Origin: Mugil cephalus
Lineage: Eukaryota > Chordata > Actinopteri > Mugiliformes > Mugilidae
Reading direction: 5' to 3'
Assembly: GCF_022458985.1 (NCBI RefSeq)
Contig: NC_061777.1
Span: 14,163,668 to 14,227,667 of the forward strand
DNA length: 64,000 nt
The translations under genes were made by a program, and so were the position numbers. Shown here one piece after another: positions 29,640-43,419 of the stretch (positions are counted from its first letter, which is position 1; each line of letters opens with the position of its first letter). The notes beneath the pieces were generated by a model, which was not told where the DNA came from, searched no databases, and was given only the letters and a program-made list of their open reading frames with translations.

Positions 29640-32488
29640 AGAACTTCTTAATGGGGATTGTGGTAACTGTAATCCACACGTTTTCTTTTGTAGTTAAGAC
29701 ACGTAGGCGATGGAGTAAGCAGAAGTTGGACGAGAGTTTCCCAGCATTTCAGGAGACATCCTTGGGACTAACTCCCCTGATTCCCAGTGCCCCCCCCGCC
29801 CCCCCTTTCTGTCATCAATCAACAGCAGAAACGGCATAAACAATTAAAGATTAAAGCTATGATTTCACCCACCTGTTTATTACGCCGGGGGCACTAACAG
29901 CTTGGTGAGACGGCATCTGCTGTTCATTTGCTCAACAGCTGGTTTACGCAATCACAGGACGGTTCCTTGGCTTATCTCCCATTTCACAAACCAGGAGGAC
30001 GCTCGGGCTGAGAGGGGAAGAGGTGCGGTCAAACATTAATCGCTGTCAGTTTTGTCCTTTTATCAGCGGAGGATCAGAGATAATCGTTAACTACAGGCTA
30101 ACCTGTCAGGATACCTGCCAAGCAAGAGTTTGAATAAATCACACCACCGGTTTAGACTGTTGGTTGGGCGGAGGTGAATGATATTTAATTTAAGTGGTGT
30201 CAAAGGTTGTTCACTAACAGGAAGCCATTAAATGTCCACTCTTGCTGCATTTAGATGCTGCAGCACGTTCATCCGCTGCTGATGTCCACAAATGAGCATC
30301 GTCACCAAGAATAACTGCGTTAATTTATTTAAAGCAAAACCATCATAGAGGATTTTTCGTAGAAGGTCCAGCGAGTGATGGGTGGCCCTCAGAGAGCAGC
30401 ACCTGCCTGCTCTCCACCAACCAGGAGCTGCGTTTTGCTAATTCTCCCCTCTGACATTCCAGTAACAGGTATTACATTTGTAGGGAAGTGAGCGAAACTG
30501 ACAGCTTGTTTGCCGGCAGGATTATTAGCTCTGCTTGGGGACAGGCCCAACAGTGAGAGAGCGGGATCTGCGTCATATGTTGTGAGGACCAAATCTGCTT
30601 AACCTACTTTAGTTTTTGCACAAAATATCTCGGGTTTGCTGGAACTCCGCTTATGGTGGCTTTTTGCCATCCAATTAGCTGTTCATCAAATATTCAGCGG
30701 TGGAAAATTATTAAAGGGGCAACATGGGAGGTTTCCATACACGGCGTCTCTGTTCGGGAAGTCATGTCACATGTTGCGCTCTGTATTTAGTGAAATCCAT
30801 GACATTAACATTAACAACTCGTCTAGCACGTCTGGTAGCTGGGAGAAGGGAAATGTAGGCGCTTGACTTAGAGATTTACATGAAAAGTAGAAGGACACAG
30901 ATGAAAAAGTGGCTTTTCTCCTTGTGGGAGCTATTCTGTTTGGAAAGTCTGATATGATGCCGCAGCTAAAAGTCGTCACAATATTCCCAGGAACACCTTG
31001 TTAAGTGGAACATGTTTAAGAAAAAAAAATCAGCAATTAAAGAAGTATTGAGATTCCCTTTACAGTGGTGTTAAAATATACTCCACTACAAGGAAAAAAA
31101 CAACATTCACGCATCAGTAGAAACAAAGTGTATTTAAAAAAAGGAAGAAAATGACTGACAAGACTGTTAGAAGTATTTGACTGTTGTACTTGATCACCGA
31201 TTTTGGGATTTTAGGTCAAATCTGACATTTTAGTCTGAAATTTCTAAAATGTCAACATATAAGTGACAGTGTTTTGTGGGGGAAAAATAATGGAATAAAA
31301 ATCTGTATTTTTTGTACTTTTTTTTGTCTTTTTGTGAACTACTGAATAACTTTAATTCTTCAGTTAGTCGCCTGGGTCACAGGTCAAAAGGTCATATCAC
31401 AACTTGAATTTCACAAGACATAAAGACATTTCACATGTTTATACCTAAAAGTAATAATAAAGAAAACGTTTTTCCCCTTGAATAATGAAGAATAAATGAA
31501 CATTAACTCAATTAAAGTCCCAGGACCTCAGAATTACACTTATGTGTGAGTAATTTATCCATAGTCACTTTCATCAAGAATGATTTAGTGATTTAGTGAC
31601 AACAACCAAATGTTGTTGCAGAGCTGTGGCCAGTCAGAGGAGATCTTTCCATTTCTCATTTGTTCTCAGGAACTTTTTCTAAGCAGCGCTCCATTCAACA
31701 CCAAACACTTTTTTCTCTGAAGTTCGAGGACATTAAGATGTGCTCAGAATATCAAGCAGTCCCCTTTTGGTTGTACCTCAAAAGGATAATTTGGTGATGG
31801 ATCGCACCATATTCAGTCACACACCTGCCATCCTGCTCGGATTCATAGCGGCCAGCGCTCTGAGTGACAAACTACAGTACATGCGTTGGTGAAATACCAG
31901 AGCTGGCAGAAATGTGAGGGCAGTGTGGCAACAAAACAAGTGGGATTTTGAAACTCAAGGGGCCCCTGCTTCCCTTTAAAGAACAGTGTGACGAGAAAGT
32001 TAATAGGTGTTGGAGGGCTGTTAATATTTAACAGTTTCCCATGCAATATGCATGAACAAAGGTAACAATGTGTGTGGAAATGTTCCTAATTAACACAACT
32101 GATTCCTTTTTTTTTTTTACAAGCACTAACATGCTTCGTGCACACGGAGTTAAGTGGTTTGGTTAGCTCTCCTCATTATTTGAATCATGTGTCCTTTAGA
32201 CCTTTCAGAACAACATCAGCCGTTTGTTTTTATGGATAAGACACACAAGTGGTGACTATGGCTTATCATAAGACATGACCATAAAAATGTTTAAGACAAA
32301 CGAGTGACATGTAGTTTTGTCATTTTCAGAGGAAAAATTGTTTAACATTTCCTAACACCTGGAAATAACATTTAGCTTCTTATATCTTGCTTCTTAGAGA
32401 CTCTAGTGATCACTGCACTGTGTGCGTTACGTCACTGTGGTGTGTGTGTGTGTTGTTGACGATCTCGCTCCCTCTGTCCTCTCAGATT

Positions 32489-32598
32489 ATGTGGACGAGC
32501 TGACGTGTGCGATGGGCAGCTTGGACCTGCAGGTTCTCATACCTCCGTCTCTGCGTTACTGTTACCTCCCGACCAGGCGGCCCAGCCCGAGGATCTGA
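32489..32598 (+). promoter_or_regulatory. aifm3: Two upstream ORFs in the aifm3 leader
   Basis: In the leader part of the exon, before the main ATG at 32665, stand ATG TGG ACG AGC TGA (32489-32503) and a second ATG at 32512 that opens 28 codons and stops at 32596-32598. Both end before the main start. If the exon begins at 32486 as modelled, ribosomes would meet them first. Confidence 0.5.
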
Positions 32599-32664
32599 CC
32601 GCACCTCCCCTCCCTCTCCCCCCTCCCTCCCTCTCCCGGGGTGTCCCTCAATCCTGGGCCCACC

Positions 32665-35600
32665 ATGGGAGGATGCTTCTCCAAACCCAAACCAGGTAAG
32701 AATCGTGTTTCCTCAAATCAGAGGGTGGTGGTTTAGTGGTTGGAATCTGTAGTATAATAGCATTTCCAGTAGGACTTGAAATGAAATGAATGAAATAACA
32801 CTTCATCATTCTACTAAAACACCAGTATATATGTCTGTAAACTGAAGTGTGACCCTGATGGTCTGAGGGTTCAGTGTTTCTGGGTCTTTTAAATAAACCA
32901 TGCATGTCAGGTGTAAAGATGAAAAAAGGGAAAATGAAATACATTGGTAATACAAAAATCAAACGCTATATTTAGGGACGGTTCTGCCTGTTTGAATAAT
33001 GTTCAGAGATTCTCCTCTCCTCTTCCAAATCCTCATTCCCCTCAGCCTCCTCTGTTTGCGGTACAGTGCTTCGTGTGGGAGGAATTTAAATGGTCTCTGT
33101 GGCATCTTTGGTGAAGAGGATTACACAATTTGACACCGCATGTGTATCCACTGTTAGCACGGCTTGGGAATATTCTGTGCTGCATTCTTCTTGCATGTGC
33201 TTGTAACTGTAGTTACCGTTCGGTCGTGCCGAGGCATAGAAGCTTGGAGATCACATCAATAAAGGGAGAAAGAAGAGACACGAGGTGTATGCAAAGGATA
33301 CAGGCTGTCAGGATTCTGAGGGCTAATTAGTCAGTGTCGATCACAGCTTGACCTCCGGCTACTGTAACACTGCGTAACAAATTAATTTGAACAGAAACCT
33401 CTTTTGAAAACGTGTTTCGCACAGTGAGTGAGGTTTGAAAGACTGTCGTCATGTTTTATAGATTCACATGAGGAACCTGTTCGTAGTCACGAACTAGTGG
33501 CGTCAACTGGTGGTTGATATTCTTTCAACGTCTTGTGGCAAACTTTTAAAACAAAGTCTAAAATCAAAGCTCAAACAAAAGCAACATGTGCCACGTGGAT
33601 GAGGGTCGTGGATCCTCGAACAAGTCCAGTGGTGTATGGATTTGCTCTAATTACTGGAGGAGATATGTTTAACAAAATAGATCTGAGTCTCAAGTAAAGC
33701 ATTTAAACTCACTGTTTATGGTTGATTATGCTGTGAGGAGACTTTTCTCATATTATCCTGAATGTTAATTGTGGTATCTGTTTGCATGCAGACAGGAAAT
33801 ACATCTATGGTGGTTTTTTTTTAATTAATATTATTCTCATTTGTTAGAAACCAAGATAGAGTAGCGCAACATCACTTACATATTACTTATTCTCGGATTC
33901 GTAATTAAGTCATGGAAGAGCAACAGATGCATTTGCTGTATTTAACAACACTATATCTTAAGTTAATCACGTAAAAGTCCCAGTCCCTGAACCAAATCAG
34001 TCAGTCCCAAAGCATTAGAGTCTGTTCTGAGACTTTAAACTGAATTATGAAGTGTACACGAAGGCAGCTTCATCTCGCGACACACAGTAAGTACTGTGTA
34101 TAGATTTAAGTGTAAGCGGGAATAAACTGGCACTGAGGCAAGATCTACGAGGGAGGCAGAGCTTTTAAAGAACATGGCACGCTGCCGTCTTCATTTGCAT
34201 AAACATGTGAAGAAAGAGGCTTGAGAAAGGTTCAAAGTGAGATTATTATAAAAATCTCCTGTTCTTCATCTGAAGTATTTAAAACATGGACTTTTAAAAA
34301 TCAAGCTAAATGCATGTCAGCCCCTATTTTGGTGCATGTCCTAAAGCCGACTCCCACCGAGTCCCGATCAAACAAAGCGTCGGCGTGACCGCGTCCCGGT
34401 TAGCCTCAGATATTACAGCAGCATCTGGAGAATCTCCTCAGCAGTGGAAAGCTTTCCCCTTTCTTTTCTCCTGCAATTGCACTCACTATTATGATTTTCC
34501 ATTGATTTTAATTAAGACTTGCTCAGCGGGAGAAAATTCCAGCCAGATTACTGTGTAAGAACCGGATGATCAGCACATTTTTCCAGCCGAACAGATAAAG
34601 CCTGCTGCAGTGAAAGGGGAGTTACACAACGGCTTCTGAATGTTCAGAAATATATAAAAGCCAACGGCGGCGCATCACAACACTGATCACTCACTCCGTT
34701 TTAAATTTCTTTTAAGAAAGCAGCACATTACTTTACTTTACTCCTGTCTCCTATAGGCATTACTTTATTTAAGGGGCAGCATTGAAGTGCACCGTTATCC
34801 TGTCGAACTCACACTTTCTGGAATAGATTTACTTTTATTTAGTGGTAATTATTTTATGGATTTTTAGTCTGTGTTACTGGTTAAACTCATATGAACAGTG
34901 ACAGTTTTGCATGGGGACATTTGAGCGCTTTGCGTGACTGATTTCTTTCCTAAAGAAAAGACTCACTTCTCCCTTCACCTGCTTCCTACTTTCATTTGTT
35001 TCAGTTGTGGAGATGTCAGTCTCAATTTGTCCCAGAGCTGTGGACGTCTCTCCAAGCTGAACGGCGAATCACTCTCCCAAAACACTGGAGGGGGGTTGAA
35101 ATAAAATGAAGGAGGACAGGAATATAGGAATAATAGTGCGATCCACCGGTGATTAGTGGTGTTAAAAAATCTGCTAATAGATTCAAGCTTTACAGCTGCT
35201 GGTATGCATTTGTTCGGCCATGCAGTTTCTAAGGGAGACGTGTCTTTGTCTTGCAGTTGAAGTCAAGGTGGAACTCTCTCTCCTAGAAAAAGAAAAAGAG
35301 GTGGACGGTGGTCTGTCGCCTAATGGCAAAGCGAGTCCTTTTGCCGACTGCAGACCTAACGGGGCCCTGGGACACGGCTCTGATGACGACTCCACCCCGC
35401 TGCCACTCTACCACAAGCCACGCGACTACGTGGAGGCCTCGGTGTGTCATGTTAAGGATCTGGAAAACGGACAGTAAGGTTCTATTTATTTATTTCTCTT
35501 CACCCATCAGATACACATGGGTGCAGAGGTAAATGCGTGTGCTGCCGGTGAACAAGATGATCAGATGAGCAGGATATTGGTGGACGGTGACTGTCAAGTT

Positions 35601-36518
35601 TACAGGGGATGCTCATAAACTATGGGGACAGCTCACATAAAAACACAGCATAAATAATTAGATGCACATCGGGCATATTGACGCCTCCAAATTGTGTTTT
35701 GAGATACGGCGGAGATGGATGGTAAGACATTTTGATTAACTTGAGTTTACTTTGTAATTTGTCTGAGAATAATGTTAATATACCCTACTGAGACGAGTGC
35801 ATTCATTTTCAAATGGTGGCAGGAATTCACAACTTCTCTCTTCGTGTGAGCATCGTATACCCGACCCATGAAGGCAACACTATTAGTTATTTTACTGTAC
35901 ATTGTGATTAGGGCTGCATGATTCTGGAAAAAATGTGAATCACAGCTTTTTTGCTATGAATTGAGATCACGATTCTTTGGTATGAGTCCAAACTGTCTAA
36001 CTCAATCTGTTTGACTGTGTTTTTGTGTGAATTGTCCCTTTAATGTATGTACGTTGTTTTTTTTGTTTTAATTTGCCCTTTTCAATGTTTCATTCAGTGA
36101 TACTCCACATGACACTCGTGAAATCTTAAACTGATCGAGCGTGTGTTTATTTCCTCAAAAAAATCTAGTTTTATCTTGTAAGAGAAGAATTATGTTTTCC
36201 CTCCATCCTCCAAGGCAAAAATGTAATTTTCTGTCTTTAATTGTCACTACTCTTGTGTGACAACATTTGGCATACATCCAGAATATGTGCTTGCTTTCAT
36301 TACTGTCATTTAAGTGTTTTGGGGATTAACTGTCCCTTTAATTTTACTTGAAGCAGCCGTGTACACGCACACACACCTTTTTTTTGTTTTGTGTGCTTGA
36401 CAGGATGAGAGAGGTTGACTTAGGAAGCGGCAGAGCTTTGTTAATCAAAGAACATGGGGAGTTCTCAGCAATGGCACACAAATGTCCACACTACGGAGCA
36501 CCACTGGTCAAAGGTGAG

Positions 36519-36576
<58 letters not shown>

Positions 36577-39500
36577 TACCATTAATCAAATGTTATAACT
36601 TTCATTCAACACACTTGTGTGTCCAGGCGTGCTGTCAAAAGGACACGTGCGTTGTCCCTGGCACGGTGCGTGTTTTAACATTGCAACAGGAGACATCGAG
36701 GACTTCCCTGGTCTGGACAGCCTGCCGACCTTCCAGGTGATCTTCCCCGCTGCTGCTGTCTCTTAACACATTCCCTGCCTTATCATGTCTGTAAGCACCA
36801 TCAAAAAGTGTACACATCGCTCATGTCTGTTTGCTCCAGGTCAGAGTTGAAAAGGACAAGGTGATCATTCGCGCAAACAAGCAGGTAACAAGACAAAGAG
36901 AGAGGAGACTTTATGCAGCAAATGGACCACCTGAACGATCTGAGACCTTTCTTTAAACATTTCCAGGCCCTTCAGTCACAGAAAAGGTCAAAGCCCATGG
37001 CCCGATGTTCGGCAGTCATTAACTCCAGCACAGGCTTCAGCCACATTCTCATCATTGGCTCAGGTCAGTGTGTGAATGTCCTTCTTCATTTATTCCCACT
37101 ACAAGCCCATTTCATAGCCCACCCATCATTTCACGGTCATCCTTAGATTGTCTAATTTCCAACGTCGTGCATATCTCTTTTTAGTAAACTGGGAATTTGT
37201 CGACAGGTCCAGCGGGTCTGGTGTGTGCGGAGACACTGAGGCAGGAGGGCTTCACCGACCGCATTGTCATGTGCACCATGGACAGACATCCTCCGTATGA
37301 CAGGCCTAAACTGAGTAAGGTTTGTACACAGACCTCGACCACATACACTGAGACAGGACTCACTTTGGCAAGGAAGTTATGTAACAGACTGCAGAGGTGC
37401 AGCTTTGCTCAGTGGTGCTAAAATCAGGAGCGCTGTGGGGAACAGCTACACACTTCACAGCAGCCAAATGGCTGCAAATAGCTGACACAACTGAATCAGA
37501 AAAGATACAAGAACAGCTTTATTAGTTGGGTTTATTTCATTCAAAATTTATAATTTGCTGCCAAATGCTAAATGTCTTATCATGCTTACAGATTTCAGCA
37601 TTAACAGTAATTTTCAATGTAGACTTTCTACCATGCGCTATCTTGCTGTCCCTTAGTCATTAGACAGCACAGCAGAGCAGCTGAAGTTGCGCTCCATGGA
37701 CTTCCTGCAGGATCATGACATTGAACTGCTCACGGAGAAAGAGGTGAGAGGTGAAGCTTGATTATGGGTAATAGTATAGCCTATTGATTTGTTTGGACAG
37801 CTTTTTTTTTTTTTTTTTTTAATTTTCACAAAATCCAACTTGACTGTGTTTGTTTGTTCGTTTCAGGTTGTGGCGATTGATGTGAAAACGCGATCTGTGA
37901 CCTTCGAGGATGGCTTGAGGATGGAGTACAGGAAACTCTTTATTGCTACAGGAAGCAAGTATGGAAAAAAATAAAACACTTGTTTCACGGGGAAACTCTG
38001 GACATTATAATAAATGAATGAATTGAACATCTGATTTGGCCCCTTTTCCTTTGCACGAAAGACCAAAACCGATGAACTACAAGGGCAAAGACGTCAGCAA
38101 CGTGTTTCACCTCAGGACGCCAGAGGATGCTAACAGCGTAGCGAGGCTGGCCAACAACAAGAACGCTGTGATAGTGGGAACATCATTTGTGGGTGAGAAA
38201 CAGACACATGCTTTTCATTCGTGCTAATTCCAAAACAGCCTTTTCAGTAATTTAACTTATTTGTGCACCCTATGAGAGCAGCTCCCAAGTGATGCATAAT
38301 GTAGATTTTAAATGTAAATGTAGCATTTATAATAATAATAATAACAATAATAATACAATCTGGTGGAAAACAAGAGCCTGAAATGGAAGTTACACACAAA
38401 CCCAAACTGTAACGTCTGAGAAATAATTTTGTAAAGGGACTGAAAAACAAACAAACTCACTTTTATTTTGAGGTGTCTTCTAATTTGTCACCATTCTACA
38501 TTAACATCTGTGGATACTAACTTACACGCCGTGTATTTGTTTCCTTGGCAGGCATGGAGGTGGCTGCGGCGCTGACTGACAAGGCCCACTCGGTCTCTGT
38601 CATCGGGATCGAGTCCGTCCCCTTCAAAAAAGCTCTCGGGGAGAAATTAGGGAAAGCCATAATGAAGGTAGAGACACGCACTCCAGGGAAATCAGGCTTT
38701 TCAGAACGTGAATCTCTCTCATCAGCACTCTCGCCGAGACGTAATTATTAGTTAAAATGCAAACCGTGGTTTCCTGGTCAATACCGCAGCACCAAAGGGA
38801 GCGTCAATCTGCTCATTAACCCAGGTCGCTCACGCGTACATGTGGAGATTCAGCCAAACGACGCTCCTTGTTACAGTTTCCGTGTGCTCCCTGTGACTGT
38901 GGTTTGTCTTGTGTCTGCAGCTGTTTGAGGCCAACAGGGTGAAGTTCTACATGCTGAACGAGGTGTCAGAGATGATCGGCCATCATGGACAGGTATTCAG
39001 AAAGTGAGAGAAACAACACGATAAGATGCTCGGATGCACCGTGCTTGTTTAATATTGGGTGAAATCAGATGTGGTGTGAACTAAAAGTAAAGGTTGGAGT
39101 GTGTCAATTTCAGTGCAAAAATGTCAGCGTATGTCACATGAAACCAGCAGCTGAAGCTTGAAAATAAACACGGGACCATTCTTAATTAGTGAGACAGTTT
39201 ACCCCGTAATGGGCACCAAATTAAACATTCAGGCAAGCCTATGTGTATCTAAAATGCAAACTGTCGCAGTTTTGCAGCAGAAGTTAAAAGAAGTGTGAAT
39301 CATTTATGGGAAGATCACTTCAACAGTTTCAGCTTTGGCCTTTAAGAACAATCTCCATATACTGTCTTTTTTTTTCTTTTTTCTTGCAGCTGAAAGAAGT
39401 TGTTCTGAAGAGTGGAAAAGTTTTGCGAGCAGATGTGTGCGTCATTGGAGCAGGTGATGTCAGACGTGTTCTTTCTTTCTTCAAATTCTGTCCTTATTAT

Positions 39501-40177
39501 GCAATTAGTTGAAAACTAACTGAAAAAGCACATTTGAAGACTAAAGCTCTGTGTTTTACTTGTTTTCTTGTATGCGTCTCTTCTCCTGCAGGAAGTGTCC
39601 CTGCAACAGGTTTCCTGAAACAGAGCGGCATCCACTTGGACTCCAAGGGCTTCATCACTGTGAACAAGGTACTTTGTAAAGCCTGAAGCCTGGCTGAAAG
39701 CGTTTTTCTCCTACTTTGTTAATTTACACAACATTCTCCTAGATGATGCAGACGAATGTTGACGGCGTCTTTGCTGGAGGAGATGTGGTGATGTTTCCTT
39801 TTCCGCCTCGCAACAACAAGAAGGTGAACATCCCTCACTGGCAAATGGCTCACGTACATGGTATGTGTGTAGCTTACAGTTCGATAGTGAGCACATTTCA
39901 CATTTTCTTTCTTTGTTGTAAATTAAGGCGTGTTGTTGAAAGATGTGTTTCCATCCCCCTCTAACAGGAAGGGTGGCGGCTCTCGGCATGATGGGAAGAG
40001 CCACCGAGATCAAAACTGTGCCTTATTTCTGGTCCGCCATGTTTGGAAAGACCATCCGTTATGCAGGTAGGCAGGCTTGTGTTTGCTTTAGCCTAAGGGA
40101 AGGATCCGGAATTGAAATAGCTCAAATTGTGCTGTGAATTGTTACTGCACTGCCATCTAGCTGCAAAGGAAAGAAAA

Positions 40178-40242
<65 letters not shown>

Positions 40243-42132
40243 GACCACCTAAGACCAGGAATTCAGCCTGAATTTAACTGTCGTCTTTCTGTTTGTGAAG
40301 GTTATGGCGATGGATTTGATGATGTCATTATACAAGGAGATCTGGATGAACTGAGATTTGTAGCATTTTATACCAGGTAACATTTATTTACTTGATAGAA
40401 TTACATTTTGTTGCACTATGTGTTACCAGATTTTAAGCGTTTCTAACAAATGTTCATGTAATGTCATGATGGTTTATTCTCTCCGTTTCCTCCTCTCATC
40501 CATCTATAGGAGTGAGGAGGTGGTAGCTGTTGCCAGCATGAACTATGATCCCATTGTATCCCGAGTGGCAGAGGTCTTAGGATCAGGAAAGACGATTAAG
40601 AAACGAGATGTGGAGTAAGTCTCCTTCCAGGACTTAAATCTGGTCATGGCTACAATAGCTGTTATGTTCTTTAGGTCTCTCAGGTTTTACAGTGAAGGAA
40701 AAACAAGACGAAACGTTATCAGTCTGACAGAAAACAGCCTGCGGTTGTGCAGCTTGTGACTTTTATCACATGAAAAGTATTATGTCAAGTGAAACAAGTT
40801 GGCTTATTGTGAAAATCCTAAAGAGCAATAAAACCGGCTGTAATTTTTTGAGTTAAATCACATTTAAACATGTGTGTAAATTGCACATTAACAGTAAAAA
40901 TAAAAATAAAATGTGACACGTTTAGAAGAAGTAGAAAAAAGCCGACGTACTTTAGGTTTTATGTATTTTGACTGTTCCAGCATCCATACTGGGTGTACTA
41001 ACAGTAGATGGATGATTTAATCTGTAACATTCAGGCACAGTTATCATCACGGTTTGACTGGATTTCCTCAAAATGTGTTACAAAGCGATTCAGCTTAAGC
41101 AATTAGCTTTACTAAACTACAATAGAAGCGTTTATAGAAACTTTCATATGACTCATTTCCATGTAAAAAAAAAAAAACACTACAAAGCATTTACGCATCA
41201 GTTACTCAGAAATACTGAATAGAAAGTACGATAACGTACACATTTGTAACACATTAAAACAGAACAAACATAGCTCCGCTTTCCTCTGGAATAAAATAAA
41301 CACACTGTTTCTTATAAAGTTGGAATAATTTTGTCTTCAGACACATTGCTCTTTTTGTTCCTATTTATATAAATCGCACTGTCAAAATCATTTCACGAGA
41401 AGAGGTACAAAATATTTTATTGCAGCATTCTGGGTGCAGCGCATTTATTTCAATAAATGTACAGGAAGAAAGAAAATGCAAATGAACTCAAACAGTCTGC
41501 CTACACCTGCAGTATAATGTTACAATGTATTTAGTTTTTATCATGAATATATTTCTCAATCAAACAGAACAAGAGGTGGTCAACAAATTCACCTAACTCT
41601 TAACCCTAACCCAAACTCCCCATATCCCCGTGGCAACCAGACCAAACAAACAGAGACCCGAATAATCGATGCATGCCTCCAACACTGCAGACACATCTTA
41701 TTTTCTTGTGTGCGTGAAAAGTTAATTGTAATTAATATAACTTTAATTAGCAACAGATTCCATGAGGTTTTACACGTTAGTTTCTTTCATAACAAAAACT
41801 ACTAAACCTGTAAATTGACGTGTTATTCTTGTTGTTAGAAACCTTTCTGTCCATGTTGCCTATGTATGTGACCATAGTGTTCCTCATGTCTCTCGTGTCT
41901 TGTGTTTCTTGTAATGCACACACAAAAAATTGAAGGATGTTAGCACGACTTGGCAAGTATGTAAAACTATGAGCCGTTCTTCTTTTCTGTTTAGTTTCAT
42001 AATGGCCACTTGTAGGGAGCTGTGACTTACCCACTGATTTGTGGTCCCGTGCGTCTTTGCGTGTTTAATTGCTGGACTTTACGTTGCAGGACTGGAGACA
42101 TTTCTTGGCTGATTGACAAAGGCTCTCAATGA
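32665..42132 (+). CDS. aifm3: AIFM3 (AIF-like), Rieske and FAD/NAD oxidoreductase
   Basis: Nineteen coding exons give 600 aa (human about 605): 32665-32695, 35257-35473, 36404-36513, 36627-36736, 36840-36884, 36967-37063, 37207-37319, 37657-37743, 37867-37958, 38062-38192, 38552-38667, 38921-38992, 39390-39453, 39592-39668, 39743-39860, 39968-40066, 40301-40376, 40510-40614 and 42090-42132. A Rieske [2Fe-2S] domain has C110-x-H112 and C129-x-x-H132 ([16 protein letters not shown]). The FAD fold starts at IIGSGPAG (201-207), an NAD site fits [13 protein letters not shown], and the second FAD motif is GVFAGGD. In mammals AIFM3 is linked to mitochondria and apoptosis; its substrate is not settled. 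The N-terminus [10 protein letters not shown] fits a myristoylation signal (G2, S6) with a palmitoylatable C4. The residues after RDVE join directly to TGDISWL, lacking the short LFVLHSK segment of one human isoform. Confidence 0.95.
35908..35985 (+). mobile_element. Probable DNA transposon remnant in aifm3 intron 2
   Basis: It starts AGGGCTGCATGATTCTGG and continues GAATCAC and GAGATCACGATTCT, resembling a repeat common in fish genomes whose copies begin AGGGCTGCACGAT. The far end was not identified. Confidence 0.4.
36520..36568 (+). repeat. AT dinucleotide repeat beside a splice donor
   Basis: About 24 AT units start roughly seven bases inside aifm3 intron 3, whose donor is at 36514. A short T run follows. 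The intron is only 113 bases long, so the repeat makes up over 40% of it. Confidence 0.95.
40175..40243 (+). repeat. Compound AAAT/AAT repeat in aifm3 intron 16
   Basis: About five AAAT units pass into about 16 AAT units, about 110 bases after the exon 16 donor and about 60 before the exon 17 acceptor. Confidence 0.95.
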
Positions 42133-43330
42133 CTTCACACGTGAAGGTCCCAAAGTCCACCGGACACCTCAATATGGACACTTATGGTGCTGAGACACTG
42201 AGCAGCTATCCCGGCCTTTTCACATAAGACACTTGACACGAGGAGGACACGGCCGTGTCTGTTTGAGACACACCTACCTGAGGACTACACACCGACGCTT
42301 GCTTTTCTTCCTGAGAGACACTTTAACGTGACAAACGGAGCCATACACGGTCTGAAAACACTGACTCACTGTGTCGGCAGGTTCTTTTATTGACAACGTT
42401 GTCATATTTCAGAGCAAAGCAATATTGGATTCAGCCTCTGTGCTGCTGCAAGATGTATCTACCTGTACACTTTTGTTTATAAGAAGCCAAGTATGGGCAT
42501 TGGCATTTTTTTTTTGTACAAATAACATTGTATATAGTTATAATCCTGAATGCACTGTAACAACAAGTAAGAACAATACAATTTCAGCTGAATAACGGAC
42601 TCGGTTGTATGCGCGCATACAGACCTCAGATCTGCATGGTGTAACTTACAGTAACAGGAGACGAAAATTGAAGCCCCAGACCTGAGAAATTTCCGAGCTT
42701 AACGCCGCAAGTAAACAAACTGCGCCATCGCGTCAGCACAACCCTGAATGCAGCTTTAACGGACTCACTAACACACACACATGCAGCTTTAATTTGTGAA
42801 TAATTGCTATCGTTAGAATGACCTCTTCGTATTGGATGCTAGTAGAGTACACAAATGAATCATACCCTGATCTCTCACTAGTGCTTGCACAACATAGATT
42901 CATGTATTTTCTAACAAATGGATATAAGTCCTCTAAACGAATGCAGAGGTAGCTTTAGGTTATTTTTGATAGCTCTCGCCTCCATAGGGACATTATTTGT
43001 TACTAACTCAGGGATCTGAGGTTTGTGGCCTGGACTTACCGGTCCTTTTACAAGCAGAAAATAAATTTATTGCTTTAATATATATATATTATTTTTTTTT
43101 TTTTTGCCAGTTACTGTTATATGACTGGTTCTCTCATTTTCATTCAGAAATGCTTGCAGTGTGCTTCTGGGTATAAAGCAGATGTTTGATTACATCCTGG
43201 TTTCCTGAAGATCCATGAATACTTGAGCCCTGACACGTGCGATTTAAACAGCATTGTTCTTCCTACAGAGAAGCCTGGGACGGCATTTTTATAACTAAAC
43301 ACTGAAATAAAAGTCTTCCAACAATAACCA
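42133..43330 (+). other. aifm3: aifm3 3' UTR with two poly(A) signals
   Basis: AATAAA occurs at 43060-43065 and 43306-43311, giving a 3' UTR of about 0.95 or 1.2 kb. Beyond it the opposite-strand GTPase gene's 3' region begins. Confidence 0.5.
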
Positions 43331-43419
43331 CTCACTGCGTTATTTAATAGTTCTTTTTTTTTTTTACTTATGACTCACAGACCAGAACACAGTCAGTCGG
43401 GAAACAGTCATTAGAAAAT

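Larger units (their letters stand above)
28653..32485 (+). other. aifm3: aifm3 intron 1, with simple repeats
   Basis: A 3.8 kb intron without a recognisable exon. It contains a possible L2-like LINE tail on the minus strand (28896-28935) and a CA repeat (29592-29639). Confidence 0.45.

Noticed and set aside
36348-36740. 130-codon frame containing an YIYIYI run
   Set aside because: It mixes real exons 3 and 4 of aifm3 (partly off frame) with the AT repeat of the intron.
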